The notes: generated from the sequence alone by a model not told the origin. A stretch of 64,000 nucleotides of DNA from CAKSFT01 sp045544615 (GCA_045544615.1 JAZPZI010000022.1:20724-84723), one strand, 5' to 3'; positions 8,331-16,082 are shown, counted from the stretch's first letter. Translations and numbers: made by a program.

Positions 8331-8690
8331 TATGCCACTTTTCACCGACGAAAAGTGGCGGAAAAGTCGCCAAGAGGGGCTGACCCCCTCTTGGAAATAC
8401 CCCAATGCGTAGCTCAGGGCGGAAATTTTGCCGAGGCAAAATCTTCCTCATTCGCCCGACTTTAACTCTCCGAATTTACATACCTTCTGGGACACTTCTT
8501 ACCCTCCGCCGTGTGCTCGAAAGTATTTCTCCCATTCCTTCTGATGTGCTTGCCGCCTGCAAAGACGAACAGCACACTGGTGTTTTTGTTGTTTTGCTAT
8601 TGTTTTCCATCTTGTGGGCATTATTTTGTAGGGGTGATTCACGAATCACCCGTTTTCCTGTATTTTTATTCGTCGGTGAAAAGTGGCATA
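8331..8690. mobile_element. MITE-like element with 20 bp perfect terminal inverted repeats
   Basis: A 360 bp non-coding stretch bounded by TATGCCACTTTTCACCGACG (8331-8350) and its exact reverse complement (8671-8690). The left end also forms its own hairpin, GCCACTTTTC-ACCGAC-GAAAAGTGGC, followed by a second one, CCAAGAGGGG-CTGA-CCCCCTCTTGG. Left 250 bp recur at 54214-54460 and the first 50 bp at 56312. A short palindrome (8627-8652) sits inside the right part. An ORF of about 60 codons stays open in both long copies, but substitutions between them are not biased to silent sites, so I treat it as non-coding. No transposase is present. Confidence 0.65.
8627..8652 (+). repeat. short palindromic repeat, TGTAGGG family
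   Basis: TGTAGGGGTGATTC-ACGAATCACCCG: a stem GGGTGATTC / GAATCACCC preceded by TGTAG. Confidence 0.65.
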
Positions 8691-8741
8691 AGAACCAATA
8701 AACGGGCTGTCGAGATGCCATCCCCAGCGATGCAAGAAAAA

Positions 8742-8767
8742 GGGAATGGATAAATCCATTCCCTACA
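8742..8767 (-). repeat. short palindromic repeat, TGTAGGG family, inverted
   Basis: GGGAATGGAT-AA-ATCCATTCCC followed by TACA, which is the TGTAGGG end read on the minus strand. It lies between the MITE-like element and the pheT 3' end. Confidence 0.65.
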
Positions 8768-8795
8768 AATCATATTTCTGAAATATATGTTTTTC

Positions 8796-8819
8796 TTGCG
8801 CTCCAAAGCTTTTTAACAT
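8796..8819 (-). repeat. 3'-end repeat after pheT
   Basis: Read on the minus strand just after the pheT stop: GGGATGTTAAAAAGCT then TTGGAGCGCAAGAAA. The same string with few changes follows the stop codons of the genes ending at 24037 and 54002. Confidence 0.55.
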
Positions 8820-8825
8820 CCCCTT

Positions 8826-11210
8826 TTATCTCAACTGCGCTGCAACTCCTGCTTCGAGCTTCTTCAGTATCTTTTCAAAGACAACATTTATCTCCTCGTT
8901 AGTGAGGTTTCTGTCTGATGCCCTGAACGAAATTGCATACGCTACGCTCTTTTTGCCTTCCGGAATCTGCTCGCCCTCATAAACGTCAAAGAGTTTGATT
9001 GTATCCAAAAGCTTACCCGATGCCTTAACCATAATTTCCTCGATATCGGCAACAGGTACCGACTTATCAACGAGCATCGCAATATCACGGGTAACAGCAG
9101 GGAACTTCGGAAGCTGTGTGAACTTGATTTCGCTCTTGATTGCCCTAAACATTACATCGAGTGAAATTTCTGCCACATAGCACTTTGTTCCGATATCAAA
9201 ACGCTTCGCAACATCAGGATGGATTTCGCCGATTGTGCCGGCAAACTTTCCGTTGATTGTTACTTTTGCGCATCTTCCCGGGTGATAGATTGGGTTTTCG
9301 GTATCCGCCGAATACCTCACGCCCTCGACATTGAGTCTTTCAAAGAGTGTTTCAACTGCACCCTTCAAATCAAAGAAGTCAACTCCGCCAAACATACCGA
9401 TTGTTACGATTTCCGGCTCATCAGGGAGCTTGCCCGGCTCGGTCGGGATAAATACCTTACCGATTTCGAACATCTTAACCGCATCAGCACGACGGTTATA
9501 GTTATATGACAAAGTATCGAGCATCGAGCCAACAGTTGTTGTTCTCATCATAGATGTATCGTCACCGAACGGATTTGAAATCTTAACTCCGCATCTCAAA
9601 GCTCCGTCTGCCGGGATTCCGAGCTTATCATACACAAACGGGCCTGTGAAGGTATATGTGTAGATTTCGTTCATACCAAGCGCTGTCAAAGTCTCGCTGA
9701 TGTCGTCCTTTGCCACCTGAAGCGGTGTTTTTCCGCCCTTTGTTGCAGCACCCGAAAGAAGTGTCACCGGAATCTTGTCATAGCCATAAATTCTTGCAAT
9801 TTCTTCGGCAATATCTGCCTCACCCTCAATATCAGGTCTGAACGACGGTGACACGAGTGTCATAGCATCGGTATCAACCTCAAATTCAAGAGCTGTCAGG
9901 TAGCTTACCATATCGTCAACAGAAATGTCTGTTCCGAGGAATGCGTTTATTTTTTCAGGACGGAAAGCATGAACTCTCTTTTCATACTCCTTACCGATTA
10001 TATCAATAGTTCCGCCTACAACCTCACCGCAACCGAGCTTTTCAACAAGCTCGCAAGCCCTTTGTGCAGCAGGAATTGTATTCTGGGTATCGAGTCCCTT
10101 TTCGTATCTTGACGATGCCTCTGTTCTCAAACCAATTTTCTGTGCAGTCAGTCGAACGCTTGCCGCATCAAATGTCGCAGACTCGAACACTACAGTTGTA
10201 GTATCATCCTTAACCTCCGAGTTGAAGCCACCCATAACACCTGCAACGGCAACGGCTCTTTCACCGTCTGCTATAACAAGGTCGTTTGAGTTCAATACTC
10301 TGTCCTGCTCGTCGAGTGTCTTGATAACCTCGCCATCTTTAGCATCACGAACGATAATCTTTGCGCCTGCAAGGTCACGAAGGTCGAATGCGTGCATTGG
10401 CTGACCGTACTCCAAAAGGATGTAGTTTGTGATGTCTACAATATTATTTATAGAGCGGATGCCTGCCGCCTGAAGACGTGATACCATCCACTTCGGTGAC
10501 GGACCGATTTTTACATTCTTAACCATCTTTGCCGAGTATCTCAAGCACTTTTCAGGGTTCTTAACCTCAACCGAGATATAGTCGGCGATGTTTTCGCCGT
10601 TTTCGGTAAACTTCGGCTTTGGAACATTAAACGGCTTTCTGAATGTTACCGCAGTTTCTCTTGCAAGACCGATAACGCTGAAGCAGTCAGGTCTGTTGGA
10701 TGTGATTTCAAACTCAACAACATCCTCATTGATGCCGAAATAGTCCTTGATGTTCATGCCGAGCGGTGTATCCTCAGGAAGAACCAGAATCCCGTACTCA
10801 GGTGTGTAGCCAAGGTCAGCTTCTGTGATTCCGAGCTCCTCGTGTGAGCAGAGCATACCGTTTGATACCGCACCTCTTATCTTACCCTTTTTGATTACGA
10901 TTCCGCCAGGAAGCTTTGCTCCTGCAAGTGCAACAGGTACAATTATCCCTGCCTTACAGTTCGGTGCACCGCAGACGATGTCCAAAATCTCGCCTGTGCC
11001 TGCATCAACTGTACAGATGTGCAGGTGGTCGCTGTCCGGGTGGTCTTGACATGTCAAAACCTTACCTGTTACTACATTTTCAATATCCTTTCCCATGTTC
11101 TCAATGCACTCAACCTTTGAGCCTGTCATTGTAAGGGCATGGTCAAATTCCTTCGGGGTTATCCCTGAAATGTCTGTATAATCATTGAACCAACTCATTG
11201 GAACTTTCAT
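8826..11210 (-). CDS. pheT: phenylalanyl-tRNA synthetase beta subunit
   Basis: Beta chain of the heterotetrameric PheRS. The 794 aa length is typical. Domains in order: EMAP/tRNA-binding OB fold (about 40-150, with DHPDSDHLHIC), B3/4 editing domain, B5 domain, catalytic-like fold, and the C-terminal FDX-ACB anticodon-binding domain. It follows pheS with a 26 bp gap and is co-regulated by the T-box leader upstream of pheS. A repeat, not an obvious terminator, follows the stop. Confidence 0.97.
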   Translation of the reverse strand: MKVPMSWFNDYTDISGITPKEFDHALTMTGSKVECIENMGKDIENVVTGKVLTCQDHPDSDHLHICTVDAGTGEILDIVCGAPNCKAGIIVPVALAGAKLPGGIVIKKGKIRGAVSNGMLCSHEELGITEADLGYTPEYGILVLPEDTPLGMNIKDYFGINEDVVEFEITSNRPDCFSVIGLARETAVTFRKPFNVPKPKFTENGENIADYISVEVKNPEKCLRYSAKMVKNVKIGPSPKWMVSRLQAAGIRSINNIVDITNYILLEYGQPMHAFDLRDLAGAKIIVRDAKDGEVIKTLDEQDRVLNSNDLVIADGERAVAVAGVMGGFNSEVKDDTTTVVFESATFDAASVRLTAQKIGLRTEASSRYEKGLDTQNTIPAAQRACELVEKLGCGEVVGGTIDIIGKEYEKRVHAFRPEKINAFLGTDISVDDMVSYLTALEFEVDTDAMTLVSPSFRPDIEGEADIAEEIARIYGYDKIPVTLLSGAATKGGKTPLQVAKDDISETLTALGMNEIYTYTFTGPFVYDKLGIPADGALRCGVKISNPFGDDTSMMRTTTVGSMLDTLSYNYNRRADAVKMFEIGKVFIPTEPGKLPDEPEIVTIGMFGGVDFFDLKGAVETLFERLNVEGVRYSADTENPIYHPGRCAKVTINGKFAGTIGEIHPDVAKRFDIGTKCYVAEISLDVMFRAIKSEIKFTQLPKFPAVTRDIAMLVDKSVPVADIEEIMVKASGKLLDTIKLFDVYEGEQIPEGKKSVAYAISFRASDRNLTNEEINVVFEKILKKLEAGVAAQLR

Positions 11211-11236
11211 TTTATTATCATTCCTTTCCTATCAAA

Positions 11237-12256
11237 TTAGAATTGCTTTAAGAATCTTACATCGTTTTCGAAGAAGAGTCTCAAATCGTTAATGTCGTAT
11301 CTTCCCATAGCAATTCTCTCAAGGCCTATACCGAATGCAAAGCCTGAATATTCTTCAGGGTCGATTCCGCAGTTTGCCAGAACTTTCGGGTGTACCATAC
11401 CGCAGCCGAGGATTTCAATCCAGCCCTCGCCCTTGCAGACATTACATCCCTTACCGCCGCAGACAAAGCATGATACGTCAACCTCGGCTGACGGCTCTGT
11501 GAACGGGAAGTGGTGCGGACGGAAGCGTACCTTGGTGTTCTCACCGTAAAGTGCCTTCAGAGCTGTCTCCAATGTGCCCTTCAGGTCTGCCATTGTAACG
11601 CCCTTATCAACCACAAGACCTTCTATCTGGTGGAAGATTGGTGAATGAGTTGCATCAACTGCGTCACTTCTGTAAACTCTGCCCGGTGCGATAACTCTGA
11701 TCGGTGGCTTCTGCTTTTCCATAACACGGACCTGGATAGGTGAGGTCTGTGTTCTCAAAACGATGTTGTCCTCGATATAGAATGTATCCTGAGTGTCACG
11801 TGCAGGATGGTTCTTCGGGATGTTCAAAGCCTCAAAGTTATAGTAATCATACTCTACTTCAGGGCCTTCTGCGATTTCAAAGCCGAGCCCGATAAAGATG
11901 TTCTTGAGCTCGTTCATAACCTTGGTAAGCGGATGGAGCTTGCCGAGGTTTTCGGTCTTACCCGGCATTGTTACGTCCAATACCTCGTCCTTTAGCTTTT
12001 CAGCCAGGAGTGTTTTTTCGATTTCATCCTTTTTAGCATCGATTTCAGCATTCAAAAAGTCTCTGATCTCGTTTGCAAGAGCACCGATTACAGGTCTCTC
12101 CTCTGCCGAGAGCTTACCCATGCCTTTTAATACGGCGGTGAGCTCGCCCTTTTTGCCAAGGTACTTTATGCGTATGTCTTCGAGATTTTCAAGTGTTTGA
12201 GCTGTAGCAAGAAGTCCCTCAACAGTTTCCTTGATTTGGTTGAGCATTTCTTTCAT
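11237..12256 (-). CDS. pheS: phenylalanyl-tRNA synthetase alpha subunit
   Basis: Catalytic alpha chain of PheRS. The 339 aa product has the N-terminal coiled-coil tRNA arm, class II motif 2 (FHQIEGLVVD), a cysteine cluster CFVCGGKGCNVCKGEGW, and motif 3 (GIGLERIAM). ATG 12256 has AAGGAAGG about 10 bp upstream. The longer reading frame to 12292 begins inside the T-box terminator and is rejected. Confidence 0.97.
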   Translation of the reverse strand: MKEMLNQIKETVEGLLATAQTLENLEDIRIKYLGKKGELTAVLKGMGKLSAEERPVIGALANEIRDFLNAEIDAKKDEIEKTLLAEKLKDEVLDVTMPGKTENLGKLHPLTKVMNELKNIFIGLGFEIAEGPEVEYDYYNFEALNIPKNHPARDTQDTFYIEDNIVLRTQTSPIQVRVMEKQKPPIRVIAPGRVYRSDAVDATHSPIFHQIEGLVVDKGVTMADLKGTLETALKALYGENTKVRFRPHHFPFTEPSAEVDVSCFVCGGKGCNVCKGEGWIEILGCGMVHPKVLANCGIDPEEYSGFAFGIGLERIAMGRYDINDLRLFFENDVRFLKQF

Positions 12257-12290
12257 TTTGTTCAATCCTTCCTTGTTTATTATTTGGTAC

Positions 12291-12556
12291 AAAAAAACGT
12301 CCCTTAAAAATTAAGGGACGAAATAATATCCGTGGTACCACCCAAATTCCCCCGAGACTCCCGGGAGCGCTTGATTATACAGAATAACGGTCTGCTCCGA
12401 TGCAAACTACGCACCCCGAAGGGCTTCACCTGCACTGCTCCGAAACGAAGGTTCAGCATGTCTTCTTACCACCGGGGCTTACAGCCGACGACCCCGACTC
12501 TCTTTTGGCGAAATACAGCCTACTGGATTTCATCATAGCATTTAAATTTGTCTACA
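12291..12556 (-). promoter_or_regulatory. T-box riboswitch of pheST
   Basis: A leader read on the minus strand with the hallmark antiterminator bulge TGGGTGGTACCACGG (12345-12331), then a terminator hairpin CGTCCCTTA-ATTTT-TAAGGGACG (12321-12299) followed by seven T residues. Upstream lies the long stem I region. Uncharged tRNA would pair through its 3' end with the T-box bulge and through its anticodon with the specifier loop, permitting readthrough into pheS. A phenylalanine specificity is inferred from the downstream genes; I did not fix the specifier codon with certainty. Confidence 0.93.
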
Positions 12557-12562
12557 AATGGC

Positions 12563-12591
12563 ATTATAACATAACATTTTTACAAATGCAA
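12563..12591 (-). promoter_or_regulatory. promoter of T-box pheST
   Basis: On the minus strand, -35 TTGCAT (12591-12586), 17 bp spacer, -10 TATAAT (12568-12563). Confidence 0.75.
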
Positions 12592-12714
12592 GCAAAATTA
12601 AAAATTTTATTCAAATTGGTGAATTTGTGGCGGTATTTTGACCGTTTTGGCGGTAAAATTGTTTTCAAAAGCGCAAAAATTGCCCAAATTATAGCAAAAA
12701 TTTGAATTTTACTA

Positions 12715-12743
12715 TTGATTATATTAAAAAATGGGAATATAAT
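12715..12743 (+). promoter_or_regulatory. promoter of flippase gene
   Basis: -35 TTGATT (12715-12720), 17 bp spacer, -10 TATAAT (12738-12743), about 37 bp before the start codon. Confidence 0.7.
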
Positions 12744-12779
12744 TAAGGTTAACAAACGAAAAAAGAAAGGTTAATATAT

Positions 12780-14462
12780 ATGAAGGAAAACAATAAAAAA
12801 CAGTCCTTTATGATGAATGTTCTGATCATTCTGTTCTCGCAGGTCGTGGTAAAACTCCTCGGCATGGTCTACAGAATGGCGATAACAAACATCCAGGGCT
12901 TCGGCGACCAGGGCAACGGCTACTACAGTGCAGGATTCCAGGTATACACCTTGCTTCTTGCTATCTCGTCGGTCGGCATCCCGAACGCTATTTCAAAGAT
13001 GACCTCTGAGCGAAATGCACTCGGCGACTACAAGGGTGCATATAAGATTTTCCGCTCGGCACTCATTCTCTTTGCCGGAATTGGTCTTATATCCTCTGCA
13101 CTGCTATTTTTCGGTGCAGATTTCATCGCAACCCATGTCATAAATATGGAGCGGGCAAAATATGTACTTATGGCGCTCTCGCCGTCGATTCTCTTTGTGT
13201 GCGTGTCCTCGGTTATCAGAGGCTACTTTAACGGCATGAGCGATATGAAAGCAACGAGCAACTCGCAGATTTTGGAGCAGGTTTTCAAATGCGTATTTAC
13301 GGTGGGAATTGTCTATGTGATGTCACGGCTTGTGCTCTTCCCTGCCGATGCTGACTTGAACTCTGCGGCTATGGCGGCAGGTGCAAACTTTGCGACATCG
13401 CTTGCTACGATTTTCAGTTGTGTCTACCTTGTATTCTTCTACTTAAAAAGAAGAAAAGGAATCGCAGAAAAGCTCCGCTCATCCTCGGGTGAGACCTTAA
13501 ATATTCCGCTAAAGCGGATGTTTATAAACATTCTGCTGATTTCGATTCCGATTTCGCTTGGCTCGATTATTGCGGCAATCAACCGAATTGTAGATACCGC
13601 AACAATCACAAGAGGTATAGAGGCTGCCTTTGCAAACGGAATTGATGCTTACGGAAATGTGGTTTTAAACCCGACACTCGGTGAACTGAAGGACGAAGCG
13701 GTAAGGCTTGCAGGAATTTTATCAAAGAGCGACACGCTCTTAAATCTCCCGATTGCGATGAATATAGCATTTGCTACAGTTTTAGTGCCATCCGTTTCAG
13801 GTGCGCTTGCAGTCGGCGACAAAAAGACAGCATCAAAGAATGTATCATACTCGCTTTTGATTTCGATTTTGCTGATTGTGCCCTGTGCCGTTGGCTATAT
13901 CGCACTCGCAGAGCCGATTTACAAGCTCATCTACCCGAATGCGACCTACGGCTTTGACCTTTTGCAGTTAAGCTCAATCGCACTTATATTTATAGCCCTA
14001 AACCAGACAATCTCGGGCTCATTGCAGGGACTCGGCAAGGTTTATGCACCGGCAACGGGACTTTTCATCGGCTGTATTGCAAAGTTTATCTTAAATGTTA
14101 TCCTGATCCGCCAGCCGTCAATCCACATCTACGGTGCACCGATAAGCTCGATTGTATGCCAGGTGATATCGTTCAGCTACGGTTTTACCGTACTTTGCAA
14201 GAATATGCCGGTCAAGGTCGGATTTACGAAGTATATCTTAAAGCCTGTAGTCAGTGCAGTGCTTATGGGCGTCTCTGCCTGGGGAAGTTATAAGCTTATG
14301 ATGATGCTGACAAACATCAATATCATTTCAATCTTTGTTGCGATTATGATTGCAGTTTTGGTGTACTTTGCACTCGTGATTGCCTTGAGGGTATTAGACG
14401 ACGAAGAAATAAAAATGTTGCCGATGGGCGAGAAACTTTTGGGACTAAAAAAGAGAAAATAA
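12780..14462 (+). CDS. MATE/SpoVB-like polysaccharide or lipid flippase
   Basis: A 560 aa integral membrane protein of the MOP superfamily (oligosaccharidyl-lipid/polysaccharide exporter, SpoVB/MurJ-like). Around 14 hydrophobic segments are spread over the length; the N-terminus LIILFSQVVVKLLGMVYRM is typical of SpoVB-type proteins, which move lipid-linked peptidoglycan or polysaccharide precursors across the membrane. Ribosome site GAAAGG precedes ATG 12780. It is monocistronic, bounded by its own promoter and the terminator at 14483. SpoVB, YtgP and MurJ roles cannot be separated here. Confidence 0.85.
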   Translation: MKENNKKQSFMMNVLIILFSQVVVKLLGMVYRMAITNIQGFGDQGNGYYSAGFQVYTLLLAISSVGIPNAISKMTSERNALGDYKGAYKIFRSALILFAGIGLISSALLFFGADFIATHVINMERAKYVLMALSPSILFVCVSSVIRGYFNGMSDMKATSNSQILEQVFKCVFTVGIVYVMSRLVLFPADADLNSAAMAAGANFATSLATIFSCVYLVFFYLKRRKGIAEKLRSSSGETLNIPLKRMFINILLISIPISLGSIIAAINRIVDTATITRGIEAAFANGIDAYGNVVLNPTLGELKDEAVRLAGILSKSDTLLNLPIAMNIAFATVLVPSVSGALAVGDKKTASKNVSYSLLISILLIVPCAVGYIALAEPIYKLIYPNATYGFDLLQLSSIALIFIALNQTISGSLQGLGKVYAPATGLFIGCIAKFILNVILIRQPSIHIYGAPISSIVCQVISFSYGFTVLCKNMPVKVGFTKYILKPVVSAVLMGVSAWGSYKLMMMLTNINIISIFVAIMIAVLVYFALVIALRVLDDEEIKMLPMGEKLLGLKKRK

Positions 14463-14482
14463 CATATAATATAATAGAAGAA

Positions 14483-14516
14483 ATCCCCGTGAGATTTTCG
14501 CGGGGATAAATTTTTT
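14483..14516 (+). terminator. terminator after flippase gene
   Basis: Stem ATCCCCG / CGGGGAT around GTGAGATTTTCG-type loop, followed by a T-rich stretch. Confidence 0.8.
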
Positions 14517-14537
14517 CAAAAAAAATAAAAAAAAGTC

Positions 14538-14566
14538 TTGACAAAGCTGATTGGTTCTGCTATAAT
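14538..14566 (+). promoter_or_regulatory. promoter of tRNA cluster
   Basis: Consensus promoter: TTGACA (14538-14543), 17 bp, TATAAT (14561-14566), 30 bp before the first tRNA. Confidence 0.85.
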
Positions 14567-14595
14567 AATCTTCGTCGCACAGGATTTTGTGTTAT

Positions 14596-14671
14596 GGGAG
14601 TATAGCTCAGCTGGGAGAGCGTCTGCCTTACAAGCAGGATGTCACAGGTTCGAGCCCTGTTACTCCCACCA
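14596..14671 (+). tRNA. tRNA-Val (TAC)
   Basis: Complete cloverleaf with acceptor GGGAGTA / TACTCCC, anticodon loop CTTACAA, T loop GTTCGAGCC and encoded CCA. First of five tRNAs in a row. Confidence 0.97.
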
Positions 14672-14687
14672 ACAAAATCCTATGTAT

Positions 14688-14764
14688 GGCCCGGTAGTTC
14701 AGTTGGTTAGAACGCTAGCCTGTCACGCTAGAGGTCGTGGGTTCGAGCCCCATCCGGGTCGCCA
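14688..14764 (+). tRNA. tRNA-Asp (GTC)
   Basis: Acceptor GGCCCGG / CCGGGTC, anticodon loop CTGTCAC, T arm GTGGGTTCGAGCCCCA, encoded CCA after discriminator G. Confidence 0.97.
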
Positions 14765-14788
14765 GCTCTCTGAAAATGAGAGCAAGAT

Positions 14789-14864
14789 GCCTTTGTAGCT
14801 CAGTCGGTAGAGCAAGGGACTGAAAATCCCTGTGTCGGCGGTTCGATTCCACCCGAAGGCACCA
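14789..14864 (+). tRNA. tRNA-Phe (GAA)
   Basis: Acceptor GCCTTTG / CGAAGGC, anticodon loop CTGAAAA, T arm GGTTCGATTCC, encoded CCA. Substrate of the PheST encoded nearby and presumptive ligand of its T-box. Confidence 0.97.
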
Positions 14865-14867
14865 TAT

Positions 14868-14942
14868 GCGGGAGTGGCTCAGTGGTAGAGCGTCACCTTG
14901 CCAAGGTGAACGTCGCGAGTTCGAATCTCGTCTTCCGCTCCA
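14868..14942 (+). tRNA. tRNA-Gly (GCC)
   Basis: Acceptor GCGGGAG / CTTCCGC, anticodon loop TTGCCAA, T arm GAGTTCGAATCTC, encoded CCA. Confidence 0.97.
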
Positions 14943-14950
14943 TAAAAACA

Positions 14951-14978
14951 AAAGACGCTAACTAAAAAGCGTCTTTTG
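14951..14978 (+). terminator. terminator between tRNA-Gly and tRNA-Cys
   Basis: Stem AAAGACGCT / AGCGTCTTT with TTTT. It may separate tRNA-Cys from the first four or attenuate readthrough. Confidence 0.75.
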
Positions 14979-14985
14979 TCATAAT

Positions 14986-15059
14986 GGCACCATAGCCAAG
15001 TGGTAAGGCAGAGGTCTGCAACACCTTTATCCCCAGTTCAAGTCTGGGTGGTGCCTCCA
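14986..15059 (+). tRNA. tRNA-Cys (GCA)
   Basis: Acceptor GGCACCA / TGGTGCC, anticodon loop CTGCAAC, T arm CCAGTTCAAGTCTGG, encoded CCA. It lies at the left edge of the accessory-looking 15.1-16.0 kb stretch. Confidence 0.97.
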
Positions 15060-15061
15060 TG

Positions 15062-15091
15062 AAAAAAGACATCCAGTAGGATGTCTTTTTT
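15062..15091 (+). terminator. terminator after tRNA-Cys
   Basis: Stem AAAAAAGACATCC / GGATGTCTTTTTT with AGTA loop. Confidence 0.9.
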
Positions 15092-15096
15092 CAGTT

Positions 15097-15264
15097 ATAT
15101 TTGCCTTTGGCAAGTTATCTTGCTACGCAGTGATATTCGGCTTATGCCGAGTGATATTGTGCTTCGCACAGTTTAAAGGCAAATATAATATCACTGGAAC
15201 CAAAGGTTTCAATATCCCTTTTGATTTATCAAGAATATCACTCCATCGAAGATGGAATATCACT
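15097..15264. repeat. convergent array of small hairpins with GATAT-core linkers
   Basis: Small hairpins are separated by a 9 bp linker. On the left the linker reads AGTGATATT (15129-15137, 15150-15158), on the right its exact reverse complement AATATCACT (15187-15195, 15234-15242, 15256-15264) plus a degenerate copy near 15211. Hairpins between linkers: CGGC-TTAT-GCCG, TGTGC-TTC-GCACA, GGAACC-AAA-GGTTTC, TTGAT-TT-ATCAA and CCATC-GAA-GATGG. An outer pair ATATTTGCCTTT / AAAGGCAAATAT brackets the left half. No ORF of note. A related array lies at 19819. Confidence 0.75.
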
Positions 15265-15308
15265 AATAAGTTGGTCATCTGAACCCGTTCAGTTCTTTCA
15301 AAAAGCAT

Positions 15309-15352
15309 TAAACCCAAAAACAAGGCTCAAATGAGCCTTGTTTTTGGGTTTA
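15309..15352. terminator. long bidirectional hairpin terminator
   Basis: Near-perfect 20 bp stem AAACCCAAAAACAAGGCTCA and its complement around an AA loop. T-rich on both sides, it would terminate the minus-strand XRE gene and anything entering from the left. Confidence 0.8.
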
Positions 15353-15556
15353 TTATTTCTTTTTAAACTCTTCCCCGTTTATCAAAAAATCTATTGACAC
15401 ATTAAAATATTTTGAAAGTTTATTTAACATTTCTATGCTGGGTTCTCTCTTGCCATTTTCGTAATACGAAAGAGCCTCTCTTGATATATTTAAATCCATA
15501 GCCACCTTCAGTTGATTTAGATTTCTTTCTTTTCTTATAATTTTTAAACCTTTCAT
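15353..15556 (-). CDS. XRE family helix-turn-helix regulator
   Basis: A 67 aa Cro/CI-type DNA-binding protein. The helix-turn-helix spans about residues 10-35 (NLNQLKVAMDLNISREALSYYENG), followed by KREPSIEMLNKLSKYFNVSIDFLI, the usual end of a minimal XRE domain. AGAGGTG precedes ATG 15556. It is divergent from the zinc-ribbon gene, and two identical-type 19 bp palindromes lie between, so it probably represses both promoters. Confidence 0.92.
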   Translation of the reverse strand: MKGLKIIRKERNLNQLKVAMDLNISREALSYYENGKREPSIEMLNKLSKYFNVSIDFLINGEEFKKK

Positions 15557-15568
15557 AAAAACACCTCT

Positions 15569-15596
15569 TGACTTTATTGTAACAATTTGTTACAAT
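15569..15596 (+). promoter_or_regulatory. promoter for zinc-ribbon operon
   Basis: -35 TTGACT (15569-15574), 16 bp spacer, -10 TACAAT (15591-15596). The first operator fills the spacer and -10. Confidence 0.65.
15577..15595. promoter_or_regulatory. XRE operator 1
   Basis: Perfect palindrome TTGTAACA-ATT-TGTTACAA between the divergent XRE and zinc-ribbon genes. Confidence 0.75.
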
Positions 15597-15600
15597 AAAA

Positions 15601-15619
15601 ATGTAACATTTTGTTACAT
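15601..15619. promoter_or_regulatory. XRE operator 2
   Basis: Perfect palindrome ATGTAACA-TTT-TGTTACAT, 24 bp centre to centre from operator 1, sharing the core TGTAACA-N3-TGTTACA. Confidence 0.75.
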
Positions 15620-15649
15620 CAAAATAACTATACTACGGAGGTAAAAAAA

Positions 15650-15883
15650 ATGGCTTTAATTAAATGCCCTGGATGCAAAAAAGATGTATCTTCTAATGCT
15701 GCAGCATGTCCCAATTGCGGTGAACCTATTGATACAAGCATCAAATGCCCTAAATGTGGCAGCAAAAATACTAAAGTGATAAGTGGTGCAAGTAAAGCTG
15801 TATCAGTTGCTTTATGGGGAGCTTTTGCTGCAAACAAGGTAATGAGTAAATATGTTTGCAATAGTTGTGGACACAAATTTTAA
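15650..15883 (+). CDS. small double zinc-ribbon protein
   Basis: A 77 aa protein. An N-terminal zinc ribbon has CPGC and CPNC knuckles (residues about 6-24); a second has CPKC and, after a short hydrophobic stretch (SVALWGAFAANKVM), CNSCGHKF at the C-terminus. CGGAGG lies 9 bp before ATG 15650, so the ORF start at 15611 is not used. Followed by a tiny membrane protein gene after 19 bp. Function is unknown; the hydrophobic middle may be membrane-associated. Confidence 0.82.
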   Translation: MALIKCPGCKKDVSSNAAACPNCGEPIDTSIKCPKCGSKNTKVISGASKAVSVALWGAFAANKVMSKYVCNSCGHKF

Positions 15884-15902
15884 TTGAATTGGAGTGACTA
15901 CT

Positions 15903-16007
15903 ATGTGGGCTATTCTTGGTTTTGCGCTGTTAGGACTTCTTATTGCAGGTCCTGTTGGTGCTATAATCGGTGCAATTATAGGTTTATCTGTTTCAATGAA
16001 AAAATAA
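15903..16007 (+). CDS. 34 aa glycine-rich single-TM peptide
   Basis: A very short ORF: MWAILGFALLGLLIAG then PVGAIIGAIIGLSVSMKK. Almost the whole chain is one hydrophobic helix with repeated small residues (GxxxG-like spacing) and a dibasic C-terminus. GGAG lies about 9 bp upstream and a terminator follows 3 bp after the stop, so it has all the parts of a real gene. It is presumably cotranscribed with the zinc-ribbon gene under XRE control. It could be a small membrane effector or toxin-like peptide; no function is known. Confidence 0.65.
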   Translation: MWAILGFALLGLLIAGPVGAIIGAIIGLSVSMKK

Positions 16008-16010
16008 CTC

Positions 16011-16033
16011 AAAGACACCTTCGGGTGTCTTTT
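16011..16033 (+). terminator. terminator of zinc-ribbon operon
   Basis: Stem AAAGACACC / GGTGTCTTT with a TTCG tetraloop and following T residues. Confidence 0.88.
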
Positions 16034-16053
16034 CCTTTTCCCACAAAAAAATA

Positions 16054-16082
16054 TTGATTATTCCGCCAGTTTATGGTATACT
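16054..16082 (+). promoter_or_regulatory. promoter of SNF transporter
   Basis: TTGATT (16054-16059), 17 bp, TATACT (16077-16082). Confidence 0.7.

Noticed and set aside
8405..8721. ORFs of 60-98 codons within the MITE-like element
   Set aside because: No ribosome site; the copy at 54 kb keeps the frame but substitutions are not biased to silent positions.
12332..12705. Plus-strand ORFs upstream of the flippase gene
   Set aside because: They lie on the T-box leader and its promoter; no ribosome site.
14538..14951. ORFs of 78-86 codons over the tRNA genes
   Set aside because: They cover four structured tRNAs on either strand and are incidental.
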